Of a stretch of DNA of 40,420 nucleotides, positions 11,414 through 23,300 are shown one piece after another. This DNA comes from Carex sylvatica (Eukaryota; Streptophyta; Magnoliopsida; Poales; Cyperaceae). Positions within the stretch are counted from its first letter, which is position 1; every line of letters starts with the position of its first letter. The stretch covers positions 1 through 40,420 of the forward strand of contig CAXKVR010000478.1 in assembly GCA_964058845.1 (NCBI GenBank). The letters run 5' to 3'. The position numbers and the translations under genes were made by a program. The notes under the pieces were generated by a model that ran no database searches, was not told the DNA's origin, and saw nothing but the letters and a program-made list of their open reading frames with translations.

Positions 11414-14235
11414 GCTAGCTACTTTGATCAGAGAAGGTACAGTAGGGCTTATCAAGAAATAGGTCGAGAAAATAAACAAACTCTTATAATGAAAAACTGT
11501 GCAAATAAGCAACTCAAAACATGAAATAGTAGTAATAATCTAATACCGAATGCTCTTGCGAGGACAAATGTTTTATTAGTTTCAGAGACTCCACTGCAAA
11601 TAGATTAGCTTCATCAGCTCCTCACGATGCTACTGAGTCGTTGCATGGTAAGACAATCTTTTTATCAAACTTTTTATTTGTATGTATATTTTAGAATAGT
11701 AGTTGCAACAAATTAGCTTTTATGTTAGATTTTTTCTTCACATTCTATTCAATCCAGAAATATATTTTCGTTGCAATGCAAGGGCATGATACTAGTTTTT
11801 ATTAAACTACTTAATCCAATAATGAGAGCAAATTACTAAGATGTGGAATTTAATGCATGTTTTACAGTCTTGATCCACCGAAAACATATTAATTTAACGG
11901 AATTAAATATTTTTTCTTTCATGTGAATTGTTGAAATATTTTTTTAAAGGTTATATTTAGAGATGAAAGCTGTTGCTCTGATTTTCTCTTCAGAATTTAA
12001 ACCGTTGAAAATTTTTAAATAGTTGGATGAAAAAAGAGAGTAGATCTCTGCTTTTTTTGAAGAAGAGAAAGATATTCTCACTCCAATTTAACAATTTTAA
12101 CATTTGCAGAAGATAACTTTAACTTTTAAAACCCATCTATAATTATATATATATGTACTTTATACACATTATATACATTAAATATGATAATTGTGAATTT
12201 CATTGTTCATCACATAACTTAAATTTGTTTATTTTATGCACCAGTTGGTAGCCACTACCAACCTTTCAAAAAAAAAAAAAAACTTAAAATTTGTAACAGT
12301 CGATATTTGACAAATAAATTAGATGACAGTTATATTGAAAAATTGCGTTCGGTCATTCTATAAGCCGATTTTTTTTATTAATATCATTTTAAAAAAATAA
12401 TAATAAATCAAAACACTTTTGAAATTGAGGAATTTGAAAAATATCAGGATTGTTAATTCAATATGCGGCTTCATTTTTGAGAGATGCAGATTGAATTTGA
12501 AACTCTAGTATTTTTTAAATTCAATAGAAAACGTGATTTTTTTTATTTTCTTATTTTGGAATATAGTATAAATAAAAATTTCGGTTCTATAAGCAATCAT
12601 CTCGATGTAAGTACTCTGAACATCTCTTTGTCGACAATACAAGTTTTTATGTGGTGCACATATGTTATGCATTGGTTCACATTTTAATGCTGAAAAGTGA
12701 ATTTAAATTAAATGCGAACCATGTACTTAGCACTTACATTTAAAAGTTCAAACAAATATACTAATATGAACAAGCTATCTCTAATTTTGTAAATATGCTT
12801 TGTTAGTTGATGAAAATATTAGGCCATGATTGTCCATTAGTTCAATAAAAATAAAAAATGAGCATGGTTGGCGTTTGTTATGTTCAAATCTTGTTTATTT
12901 TTAATTAAGTGTGAAACTTCTACGAATTTAAATTTGTATAAGATTTGTATTTCTATAACGTCAAAATTCATCAAAAGTCATGCTAGAGACGGACAAGTGG
13001 TTGGACAATGACGCTTGTTAGAGAACTAGAGTGTCAATGACACCTTTTTATTTGTTTATCCGATTTGTATTGTATTTGAAAACACAGATAAAGTATCTGT
13101 TAAGATTTTTTTTTCGTTAGCTTTTCGGATACAAGTAAGAATAACGATTTTTTTCGTTATCTTATACTCATATAAGATAATTTTTAAAAATAAAATTATA
13201 TATATAGATATATATATATATTTGTATGAAGATGATACATGATACACTAAAGTTTTGTATTTTATTAAATTTTTATAATATAAATTAGTTGCATTTATTA
13301 TTAGTTTTTTTTTTTTCTTATTTTGAAAAATATTATATTGAAAACACTAATTAAGATGTCAGTGCCACATTTTTATTCATTTATCTGATCTGTACTATAT
13401 TAAAAAAGACAGATAATTATAAAGATTTTTTTTCGTTATCATAATGTATATGAAAATGTCTCCATCCGATCTATTGTACCGGTTGACAACCCTACCTCAA
13501 AATCATATTTTTTTCAAACTATTTGACAGAAGCTCAAAATCAAATTCTTAAAGTCCAGATAATAGATAGACATTATTCAATCATATCCGATTCCGATATT
13601 ATCATCAGATCTAAATTTTAAATTGAAAATATCTTCATAGAATTCTCCATTTTTCCCCGTACCAAACGAAGAGAAGCAAATCTGCATATGACACTTACCA
13701 GGTTACCAGGTTACGTGATAGCGAGCCTTTTGGAAGGTATTATTTGTGATGGCGTGCCTTAGTCAAATTGATACTTTCACCTCTCATTTCTTGTCACTTT
13801 CCAAGCGATAATTCGAGACTAACATTAATCAACAAAGTCAATAATTGTTTTGGCACCGCTTTCAGTTCTATCTGGTGAAGATTCTAGTCCGGGAGCGCAT
13901 TTGGGGACCAAACAGGAAGCTTCAATTTCAAGTCTTTTGGGTTGGACAGAAATTAGTGGAATTTTTGACCAGGGCTTTTGTGAGGCTTGGTGAGAATGAA
14001 TTTTGTGAATTGTCTGATTCAGAGTAAGCATGGAATTTAAGTTTTGTGACTTGGAGAAAGCGAAAAAACGACTTTTCAGTCTCTTACTCTTCGCTAGATG
14101 CTTCCACACGCAAAAGAAAGTCCGTTTTTTTCTTCAGTTAACAACATTTTTTTTCAACATTTGAACAAACTCCTTTCTTTTAAACTGTGCTCCAGAGTTG
14201 AGAACGAAAGAGAGCGGAGGGAAAAATAGCCGCAT
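11414..14235. other. AT-rich intergenic DNA with a dispersed duplication
   Basis: No gene seen. Two related stretches of about 90 bp occur at about 13040-13130 and 13366-13440 (shared: TTTTTATT.ATTTATC.GAT.TGTA and AAGATTTTTTTTCGTTA), probably an old repeat. 13845-14105 is GC-richer, with ORFs on both strands (60 and 94 codons) that I could not place. It looks like a repeat rather than a gene. Confidence 0.45.
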
Positions 14236-14593
14236 GAATTTGGATCCCCCCGAGGTAGCTGAATTCGTATTATCTAGACTGTTCGATTTGTTTTAAAATT
14301 CATGCGAATTAGATTTGCACTAGTATTAAAGACTTTTAAATTTTATGCTGTGATCGGATTGGTTCTGTTTAAAATCAACAGTCGAAATGTATCAACTCAA
14401 AATATGCTCTTTTGAATTAATGCAGGCTCCAAGTAGCTGAGGTGAAATATATAAATCTAGACCGATCATTTAATTTGATATGAATTTCAAAACAGCCCCT
14501 CAAAAATTTTTATGACACCAAATTGAGTATGATCCGACTGAAATTAATCTGGGCCATCTGTTTATGTATATTGCACCTCGGGAGGGGGAATTC
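14236..14593. mobile_element. Family A Mutator-type MITE, composite copy
   Basis: Ends are GAATTTGGATCCCCCCGAGG and, inverted, GAATTCCCCCTCCCGAGG. The right half (14430-14593) matches the complete 28880 copy along its length, including ATGAAATTAATCTGGAC-type sequence. The left half repeats the TCTAGACTGTTCGATTTG core, so two copies seem joined tandemly or one lies inside the other. The 9-mers at the flanks agree at only 5 of 9 positions, consistent with age. Confidence 0.65.
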
Positions 14594-15287
14594 TGACCAA
14601 ATTCGGTTACTTGCTCCAGCAGATGTAAATTTGTTGTATCACTTGGGCAATTTTTCTTTTTTGCCGATTATTATTTTTAAATTGAAATGTAGAAGATGTG
14701 ACTTCTTTTACACTATAATTTTCACATTTTCTTTATAGCTGAAACAGTCATACTCATTCTAACATAATCTTATAATACTAATTTTCATCATATGTGGTTT
14801 TATCCTTCCGTTCCTTCCCACAAAATACTCCCTATTAGATTGCTATTCGCCGATACACCAGACTATAAAAACATAAAATATTGCGCTCTAAATTCATATA
14901 TAGTCTTTGCTAATTTTATAACCAAAAAGTTTTTTATGCAATTGAATAAAAAAGAACCTAACCGACTTATATTACTTGTACATATTTTCAGAGAGGTTAC
15001 ACCAAACAACATCTTCCATTTGCGAAAGCTTACCTGAATCAGATTTTATATTTTAGCACATAATTTTCTTATTTTCCATGATGCATCAAGATATTAGACT
15101 ACTAAATGAACATCTACTAGTCTAGTAGCCCCAAAATAATTCTCAAATTTGGATGATTGTCATTATTTGATTACTTTGGTTGTTGTGGTTTGGTACTCAT
15201 TAACTGCAACTGTTGGCTTTTGACCTTTCTTAAAATTGGAAAAAGGATCCAAATTTGTTTCTTTTTCTTCTTCTTTGGATGGACACC
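14594..15287. other. AT-rich intergenic DNA
   Basis: Nothing identifiable. Short ORFs lack family resemblance. Confidence 0.5.
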
Positions 15288-15535
15288 GACATTTTTATTT
15301 TTATCTATTTGTAAAAATATTTTAATAAAAATAACCAGAGTTTGATCAAAATTTTAAAAATATCTAAAACACGGAAAAAATTCGCGGCCTCTAATTTTTA
15401 TTCGGAACCGCAGAAAAAATCCATGGCCCGAATAAAAATTCAGAAAAACAGAATAAATCCGTGGTCCCGAATAAAAATTCGAAAAACAGAATAAATCTGC
15501 GGCCCCGCGTTTAAATTCTATCCACAGCACGGAAC

Positions 15536-17314
15536 TTGAAGCAACCTTTCCTTCTCCCCACCCTGTGCTCTCTCTCTCTCTCTGTTCGTGAACCCACCTG
15601 CCTCGCTCCCTCTCTCTTGCTCCTCCAGAACAACCCTACCCGCCCCGCTGCCTCTCTCTTGCTCCACCTCGCTGCCTCTCTCTTTAGCACCTCTATGACT
15701 CTGCTGCTCTGCGTTACGATCTCTTGCAATAGGTACTCGAACTGTACTCCTTTTCGAGTTGCTAGATGTGGATTGTTGGTACAAGGGTTGCTGATTTGTG
15801 GTGCTTGGTTTTATAGTCGAGCTAAGGTGGATTTTTGAATTTTTCTGGTTTCAGTTCATATCTGAATCGATTTAGATGAAAAATGCAATTCTTAAAAGGT
15901 ATATATATGAATTATAAAATAGGCTTTTATACCTCATAATTGAGTACATATGGAAATTTTTTGTTTATACATGTTTATTTTCCTTAAAAATATTGCTATT
16001 GGTAAGAACTTTCATATACTTGATACATGCATTTGATATATTTTCATTATGCCATGGTACATCTGTAGATGTAGTAGAGTTATTCGGCATCGATCTTTTT
16101 GCCAATTCCATACACAGTTTTTAAGCAACTACATACTTTCATAAAAATTAGATGCTCCAAAATGATTACAACATGCACTCATTTAACTTGCAGTCCTTGT
16201 CAATTTTAATTTAAATTGGTGCTTGTATAATTTTTATTTTCATACTCCAAATTAATGTTACATGATCGAATTGATTAGTTATCGAGTCGGATTGTTGATT
16301 TTCCTGACTCGATCGAATTAATGATAGCTTATGTGACTTGTGTCGATCGATCTATTTTGAGAAAATCGTAGAACTTGAATTGATTAATTATCGAGTACGT
16401 GTTGTTGATTTTTTCGATTCGATCGAATTGTTTGACCTCTCTTTAGATGACCTCTGTTGTTATGATTTGTGATGATTTACCCGTGTAGTTCTTTCTCTGT
16501 TGCCATTATGGTAAATGAAATATAAAATAGGGGTCCGTGGAGATATTATATAGGACTAAGAGGTGTTATTATAAAATTATTGACTCGTGGAAAATTTTCT
16601 AAAATTAGAAGACTAAATTGTAAAATGGGGATTTTTTAATTATGAGGAGTTCGGCCGAATTGAGTGAAATAATTGAATTGGGCCTTTCATTGCTAATTGG
16701 ATAAGTAATATGAAATTGGGTCTTTTCTTGCAGATCTATAAAATTTTAAGTGAAAATTTGCTTGAAGAGTTCGAAACTAGATTCGTAAAATTTAATTGTG
16801 AAAATTAAACATATTTTCTTTTACTTGAAAAATGATTCGGTGACTAGCTAAATAATTAGTAATTTGTCAATATCTAGATGAGTGTCTTTTCTTTCTATAA
16901 AATTTTATTAAATATCTATACACTCATTTTGTATGTAAAGATATATTAACTATAAATGTCTATTATATATTAAATTTTTATTAAATATTCCAGCTTATGG
17001 ATTTCTTATTTCATACTCCCCCGCCACCGCCAGCTACTCACACGGCCGAGGATCCCTCATTCCATACCCCTCCTCCGCAACCGCCAGCTACCTACGCGGC
17101 TGAGAATTCATTGAATAGAGCACTCACGATAAGCATAGAGGTCGAGCCCGAGGAGGGGATTACACTGCTCGCAGAGCGCAGGACGGAGAACTACAGTGAA
17201 ATGACTGGCGTGAACAGAATTTCAGTAGGAAAAATAGGGGTAGACCACCTCACTAATTTACCCCTTCGGAGTATCAAGGATAGAGAGTTTTCTTATAGTT
17301 TTAGTTCAATTTAG
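15536..17314 (+). CDS. Putative spliced chimeric gene inside the long-TIR element (proline-rich ORF)
   Basis: The best-supported part is the 105-codon ORF at 16997-17314 (MDFLFHTPPPPPATHTAED...). It holds two copies of a proline-rich unit (FHTPPPPPATHTAED and FHTPPPQPPATYAAE) and an acidic, non-repetitive C-terminal half. A polypyrimidine-poor acceptor TTCCAG lies at 16987-16992 just before it. Upstream, at 15536-15733, is a CT-rich leader with an open frame and a donor-like AATAG|GTACTC at 15732. Joining them implies an intron of about 1.26 kb. No family recognised. This could be captured host sequence, as in Pack-MULEs, or a fortuitous ORF. Confidence 0.35.
16268..16429. repeat. Two copies of a 52-bp unit with GATCGAATT motif
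   Basis: Copies at 16268-16319 and 16377-16429 share GAATTGATTA, TTATCGAGT, TTGTTGATTTT and TCGATCGAATT. The region lies in the putative intron of the long-TIR element. Confidence 0.7.
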
Positions 17315-17570
17315 CTATGTTATGTTTTATTATGTTTGAGTTTAGTTTTATAGTTTTTGTTTTAGTTTAATTTAGCTTCATTATGTTTTATTATGTTTGA
17401 GTTTAGTTTTATAGTTTTTATTTTAGTGTAGTTTAGTTTCGTTATGTTTATTATGTTTGAGTTTAATTTTGTAGTTTTTGTTTTAGTGTAGTTTAGTTTT
17501 GTTATGTTTTATCATGCTTGAGTTTAGTTTTATAGTTTTTGTTTTAGTGTATTTTAGTTTCTTTATGTTG
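17294..17570. repeat. 61-bp minisatellite, about 4.5 copies
   Basis: GAGTTTAGTTTTATAGTTTT and its variants recur at 17338, 17399, 17459 and 17520, a period of 60-61 bp. The array starts a few codons before the stop of the proline-rich ORF and lies in its presumed 3' untranslated region. Confidence 0.9.
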
Positions 17571-18639
17571 TATGCTTTGGGCTGAGTTATGTTATAAAAA
17601 ACAAAATAAAATTAAGAACAATAATACGACAAACAAATAAATCAAACCGGCACTACTAAATTCGTCAAAATCAAAATCCAACAAACAAATAAATTGATTT
17701 AAAATGAAACTTGTATTTGTTGAACAATATTTTTTCTTATGATTAACCATTACAAACCGGCACTAGTATATTAAAGGCATATATATATTAGATTTTTCTC
17801 ACATGCGATGATTCTGTACTGATGTCGTAATTTTGGCTGCTACCAGCATTTATGAATCATTTTTCATGTCCCCGTAAATAAATAAATAATTGAATTCTAA
17901 ATAAGAGTATAATTATACGAAGTTATTAGTATAAATAAATTATGAAATTTATAAAACTAGTTCATTCCAGAATTTTAGAGATTTAATAGAATATATATAA
18001 TTATATAAATTGAGAACGAATTATTCGATCCGAATAACACAATTTCAATTTAATTAATTAATTTATTAGCATTCTCAAATGACTAATTGACCCAACTGGA
18101 GGTACAAGGCAGATATGAGATACATTAGAAATTGTACAATGTAGCCATACAATATGAAAAACATAAACCAAACATGAGAACTTTAACCACATTCTCAAAT
18201 AACAAGGCTATATATAATCAAAATCAACAACAAAGAAGAAAAATATCAACATGACTTTTTTCTCAGAAAAGAACTAATTATTTTAAGTAAACTAAACATA
18301 GCACCTGAAAAATCAAGAACTGAGAATTTCGTTTCAACTCTTTTGCCTTCATGCATACCATCAAGTTTGCTTCAACTTTGTTTAAAATTCATTCTTTCTT
18401 TCAACTCGCTAGAATACAAGTTAAAAGGACTAAGTAGTAGTGTGTTTTTTTGCTTTTCATTTTATTTTATCACGGGTGTATTTCATCCAACAATAAACCA
18501 ACTTTTTTTTTTACTTTAATCCAATCAATTCAATCAAAACAAAAAGATACATGAAAACACTAAAAAGTATACTTTATAAGTATGGTTTTCAAGAGATCTC
18601 ATAAAAAATCAAAATGTCTAGGGCTAAGTCTATGGTTCC

Positions 18640-18725
18640 GACATTTTTATTTTTATCTATTTTAAAAAATATTTTAATAAAAATAACTAAGTTCTGATTG
18701 AAATTTTAAAAATGCCCAAAATATG
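18640..18725 (+). repeat. Extra partial copy of the element's terminal repeat
   Basis: Nearly identical to the outer part of the left TIR at 15288 and in the same orientation (GACATTTTTATTTTTATCTA, then AAATATTTTAATAAAAATAAC). It sits about 350 bp inside the right end and suggests a nested relative or a rearranged terminus. Confidence 0.8.
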
Positions 18726-18798
18726 GAAAAGATAACTCCCAAGTCCCAACTTTTATTCTAACATGATGGACAAGGTAATTATATTTACTGACAATGCT

Positions 18799-18935
18799 TC
18801 ATTAATCATGATAGGTTATTTCGCTAAAAGTCCAAATTTAAGATGAAATACACTTTACCCAATTTCCTCATTAATCATGATAGGTTATTTCGCTAAAAGT
18901 CCAAATTTAAGATAAAATACACTTTACCCAATTTC
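18799..18935. repeat. 69-bp tandem duplication
   Basis: Two adjacent copies (18799-18867 and 18868-18935) starting TCATTAATCATGATAGGTTA and differing at about one base (gatgaaa/gataaaa), so the duplication is recent. Confidence 0.92.
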
Positions 18936-19226
18936 ATGATCAGTTGAGCAAAAACCAAAAAAGAAAAAGAAAAAGAACGTGGAGCCGCAGATTTATTCTG
19001 CTTTTTCAAATTTTTATTCGGGCCGTGGATTTTTTTCGCGGTTCCAAATAAAAATTCGGGGCCGAGAATTTTTTCCGCGTTTTGGATATTTTTAAAATTT
19101 TGATCAGACCCTGATTATTTTTATTAAAATATTTTTAAAAATGAATAAAAATAAAAATGTCAGAAAAAAAGAGGACACCTTTCTTTTTGAATATTTATTA
19201 TTAATTATCATGCAAAAAAAAAAAAA

Positions 19227-19777
19227 CTAAAATCAACTTGATTGCTTAATTTTTTTTTTTTTTAAAACTATCAATACCGAAAATCAATTGCGGTATCCAC
19301 TTTTGAATTTCAAAATTCAATTTCGGTATAGATTTCCTATCCGGTTATATCCTACTCTTTCTAGTCACTACCACAGAAAATCAAAAAAGAAAATCCGAAC
19401 TTCAAATTAGTTATTGAAATTGATTTCCGAATTTTGAATTCGGTATTGAGTTATGTAAATATTGGGTGGTCCCCACTCAATAGTATATCTTAATGCAATC
19501 GATATTTAAAAAACTTAAATGGCAAGCATATAATTTAAAAGCTTATTCAATACAGAATTAAGAATTGAAATAATATCGTTTACAAACCGAAATTGAATTT
19601 TTGTATGGGAATTCAAACCGAAATTCAGTTTTGGTATTGTTTTATTAGGGGAAACGGGTGGAATGGTATTGCTAATGTTGCATACTGAAATAATTTTCGG
19701 TATGAGAACTGGATACCGAGTTTGATTTTCGGTATTGATGATTTTTCTATAAAATTAAGCAATTAAGTTGATTTCAG
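19227..19777. mobile_element. Inverted-repeat element rich in CGGTAT motifs
   Basis: Ends match in inverted orientation for about 60-70 bp: AAATCAACTTGATTGCTTAA on the left and, inverted, AAATCAACTTAATTGCTTAA on the right, each followed by ATCAATACCGAAAATCAA. The interior has at least eight CGGTAT/ATACCG-type motifs in both orientations, often paired with CAAATTTCGG or GAATTTCGG-like sequence. It has no ORF. The flanks show no clear target duplication. It abuts the right end of the 15288-19161 element. Confidence 0.65.
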
Positions 19778-20058
19778 ATGTTTTATTTAAGAAATTCTTT
19801 CTTTGTCGAGTAAAAATAGAAAAATGATATTACAATTTTGAACTGGAGACTTCATCTGGAAAAATAAAAATAAAAACGAGCTTGTAATTGGGCTGAAACA
19901 TTGTAAATTAGGTTTTGAAGCTTAACAGGCCTAATTTCTCCGGCCCAGTATGGTAATTGAAAATTTTACCCCATCAGAATCTGTGCCTGTGCTGCATGCC
20001 GCAGCAGCAACAATGTAATTGATCGAACCAGGAGAGCTTTTGACAAGGTGCTGGTGCG
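19778..20058. other. Short intergenic stretch upstream of POT1
   Basis: Nothing identifiable. Becomes GC-richer from about 19930. Confidence 0.4.
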
Positions 20059-20205
20059 GAATCCAGATCCTCCCCGGTACCGTAGTAGAGAATATTTTAG
20101 AATTAGTTGATCTGGACCGTTCTTTTAACTTGGCACGAATCATACAGCATAATACTACTGCTCCTGCGCTAGCTCGAATCTCAAAGCAGCTGGGAGTTAA
20201 TCTCA
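20059..20205. mobile_element. Degenerate family A MITE upstream of POT1
   Basis: The left end GAATCCAGATCCTCCCCGG then GTACC aligns with the 28880 copy (GAATTCGGATCCCTCAGG then GTACC). The core GATCTGGACCGTTCTTTTAA then GCACGAATC is shared with other copies. The right end is not clear (a GGGAGTTAATCTC stretch near 20191-20204 is a candidate), and no target duplication is visible. It ends about 145 bp upstream of the POT1 ATG. Confidence 0.55.
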
Positions 20206-20349
20206 AACAAGTCCAAATGCAAGCACATTTGATCCAAATAAATAAATAAATAAATGCAGCCGTATAGTGCGTGTTTCCTTCTCGCGATCTCGCCTAGTGT
20301 ATACTGGCGGGAGTAGTGAGTAGTAGTGAGCACATAGACGAGAGAGGAG

Positions 20350-23300
20350 ATGAAGCGGCAGCGGAAGCGGAAGTACTTTTACCTTCCTCTCGCCGACGCA
20401 ATAAAGTCTATCGGGGTGAGGGTTAACCTTTTCGCTCTCCTCGAGCATGTCGGTCGACCGTACCTCAACTCTTCCTCTGGTTCGCTTCTCTCTCTCTCTT
20501 CTCGCGTGCGTATGCGCATGTGTATGCGAATGTTTGCGAATGGGGCTTGGATTTCGCACAGGTTACCCCGGTGAACTGGTCATTTGTATTAGATGAAAGC
20601 TAGATTTCTGGTGGTTAGTTTATAAGCAAATTGAAACTTTGAGATGGTATATGAGCAAAAGTTCACTTACAATGTAATCAGTTGCACATTACACTGAGGG
20701 TTTAGGAATCATGTGCTTGGAAACAGAAGAAAGCAAGCAAAGATCACTGTGTTGGGGGGTCTACCTGATGCTATTATGTTGTGTTTTGATCAAATTTCGT
20801 TTTGCATTCTCTTTTCAGATCTAGTTCTGAAATTGAAGGTAGTTGATCCAACATATCTGGCTTTAGGGGTTACGGTGAGATGGTTTACTGATACTAAAAC
20901 AAAACTCCCGGATGTGAACTCTACTGGAGATATTATCAGCCTTCACCGTGTCATGGTAATTAGTTGTAAATTACCTAACATCCTCTACTTCATATCAGCA
21001 ACACATCACAACCAGGTACTGGTGCTGCACCACTCATGGCATACTGTTGCACACTTATATTGTTCTCTACCTATATGGTAAAGGCACAACTATTTTATGT
21101 TTTGTTAGAAATTTATTTGGAATAATTCAATATCTCTATGGAGCATAAAAATGATATGTTTAAGATAAGAAACATTACAAGATTATATTTTATTCCTATT
21201 GGATGATTAGAATCTTTTTTGACAGATGAAAATTCGTGATGGAAAGCATTATTGTGTCTATGATAAGAGATGCTCCTCATTTGCACTCTTTGAAGGGACA
21301 ACTAGTGAAAACCTGGTACCTTACCAGACATCAGAAAAGTATAATGCAACTAAACATGATACTGTATTCTTAAAGCAGATGAGAGAATGGTCAAGTGAGC
21401 GTGTAATACATGAAGGTAATTTCACATTTAGGGTGCTAGAACCAGTTGTTAGTATTATTACTATACTTGAGCTGTAGGGTATTGTATCTGTCAAAAAAAG
21501 TAAGCCACTAATGTGCTAATGAATTTATCACATTTTGTTATGATTGTAAATATTGGCGTTGTTTTCCTATGTTTTCCCAACGTAGATTTAACTGAGCATC
21601 CCCTGAAATTGATGAGAATTAATCCGTGTTCTATTTTTCATCTTGTTTGCAAGGTTAGTAAATATTGTTATAGTTGTTATAAACTCTAGTCTAATATGCA
21701 AGATCGGTCTGCCCTATTGACCTGTTATTCTTATTTTGTTATAATATTTTTATTTTGTAAAGGTTCTTCATGTAAGTAAAACTTCTAGTAATCAGTCGGT
21801 GCTTTATGTTTGGGATGGAACTGATGCTCCTCCTGGGCTGCAGATTATCACGTAAATGCTGTTCCTAAAATTACTTAGTTGAGCTCCAATATTATTATTT
21901 ATTCTTTTGAGTGTGCAGTTAGGTCTCAAAAGAACCCAGGTTAGCTTCACTAAACCCTGAATGGTCAATTAAGCCTAACAAATTAAGTTTCTTAGGCTCC
22001 AAGTGGCAAGTGGGGAATCAACCTCAATTCAATTTAATTAGACCTAACAAGCCTCATGTATCCAACTAAGCTCCAAATTAACTAATGGAAGCTTGTCCCT
22101 CAGCAGTCAAGCTCAATAAACCTCGAACCCAAGTTGGCATTAGTTAACTCCAAGTTGTGCAGATCAACTTAATCCCATGAATGGAGCCCTTAAGTCTGAA
22201 AATAGACCAAGTAGGCCTCAATTAACTTGTAAGTTTTTCCACCTGAAGTAGCCCAAATCCTTGATTTCATCCAATCTTTTTCATTGAATTTAGGAGGACT
22301 CATAGAGACCAGCAATCAACTCCACCAATCCCTTTGCAAATCGAAGAAACTCCACTGCCTAGAGACACTATATGCAACTTCCCTTGTGTCGGTACCATCT
22401 TACGAGTGTTTGCAAACAAGAATTTTGCAGAAATCAGCACACTACGAGATCATGACAGGACTTGGGTTAAGCTTTGCAATCTCACATGTACAATGCATTT
22501 CTCGGGAATTTGGGAAGGTGTCTTACAACCTTTTAGTAAAATTCGGATATTATCAGATCAAGATAACTCTGTACTTGACTGCTCGAGGTAAAATTTTTTT
22601 TTTTAAATCTTTCTAATTTATTGACTAGGCGCCTGCCTAAAACATTGATTAAGCATCTAAATTCCCTACAAGTGCCAAAAAATTTATAACTTGAAAAATA
22701 GGGCCAAGAAGAAGCCGAATAAGTTGTACACAATCTGGTTTGAGTACCCCTGTCACATAACTTTTTGTCTGGCACTGTATCTTGATATTTGTAATTGAGA
22801 ACTGCTCTGAAATGCTTGCCTAACATTTGAGGTATAAGTACAGGATGGTAAGAACTGGTTTTGTAATGCCTGCTTATAGTACCAACTACCATGCAAGTAA
22901 CTAGGCATATGTACAGTACACATTGTGTTGTTTTTTTATTCATCAATTTATGATTGATCGTGTCAGGGAATATAACAGTCGTATTAATAAGCCAGATGGT
23001 CGATACCCTTGGATGTGCCACCCTTTGTTTTCCTCCATCACAGGTAGTATCGTTTGATCTGTTTTGTTGAAAATTTTGTGTGTATTGTACAGAGGAGGGG
23101 GGCAGCAACTTTTCCTTTTTTGTTCTTGCGGATATTTTGTTGACATGTTTTTTCTGAACTTATTTTTTGTCAAGCAACTGATCACCCAAGCATGCGATAT
23201 TCTACCTTGATGGATTCACTAACAAACACAACGGTCTGTAGTTACTTATCTTTTTTCTCTTAATTTTTTTTTTATTCATGGTAAACATTTATATATATAT

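Larger units (their letters stand above)
15288..19161. mobile_element. Non-autonomous long-TIR (Mutator-like / Pack-MULE type) element
   Basis: Inverted repeats of roughly 180-220 bp bound a 3.9-kb unit: 15288 to about 15510, and about 18985 to 19161. Each has an AT-rich outer part (GACATTTTTATTTTTAT, AATTTTAAAAATAT) and an inner part of GC-bearing subrepeats (CGCGGCC, CCCGAATAAAAATTC, ACAGAATAAAT). The 7-mer ggacacc abuts the left end (15281-15287) and recurs at 19173-19179, 11 bases past the right end, so the exact right boundary is uncertain. No transposase is present. A CT-rich leader with an ORF (15536-15733), a possible intron and a proline-rich ORF at 16997-17314 lie inside. A third, partial TIR copy in direct orientation lies at 18640-18725. 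Confidence 0.72.

Noticed and set aside
13825..14109. ORFs on both strands (94 and 60 codons)
   Set aside because: Open on both strands without family resemblance; more like a GC-richer repeat.
20203..20559. 118-codon minus-strand ORF with His/Thr/Arg repeats
   Set aside because: Shadow of the CT/GT-rich POT1 first exon and leader.
22533..23108. 191-codon minus-strand ORF
   Set aside because: It runs antisense across POT1 exons 6-7 and intron 6, matches no family, and the plus-strand exons are strongly supported.
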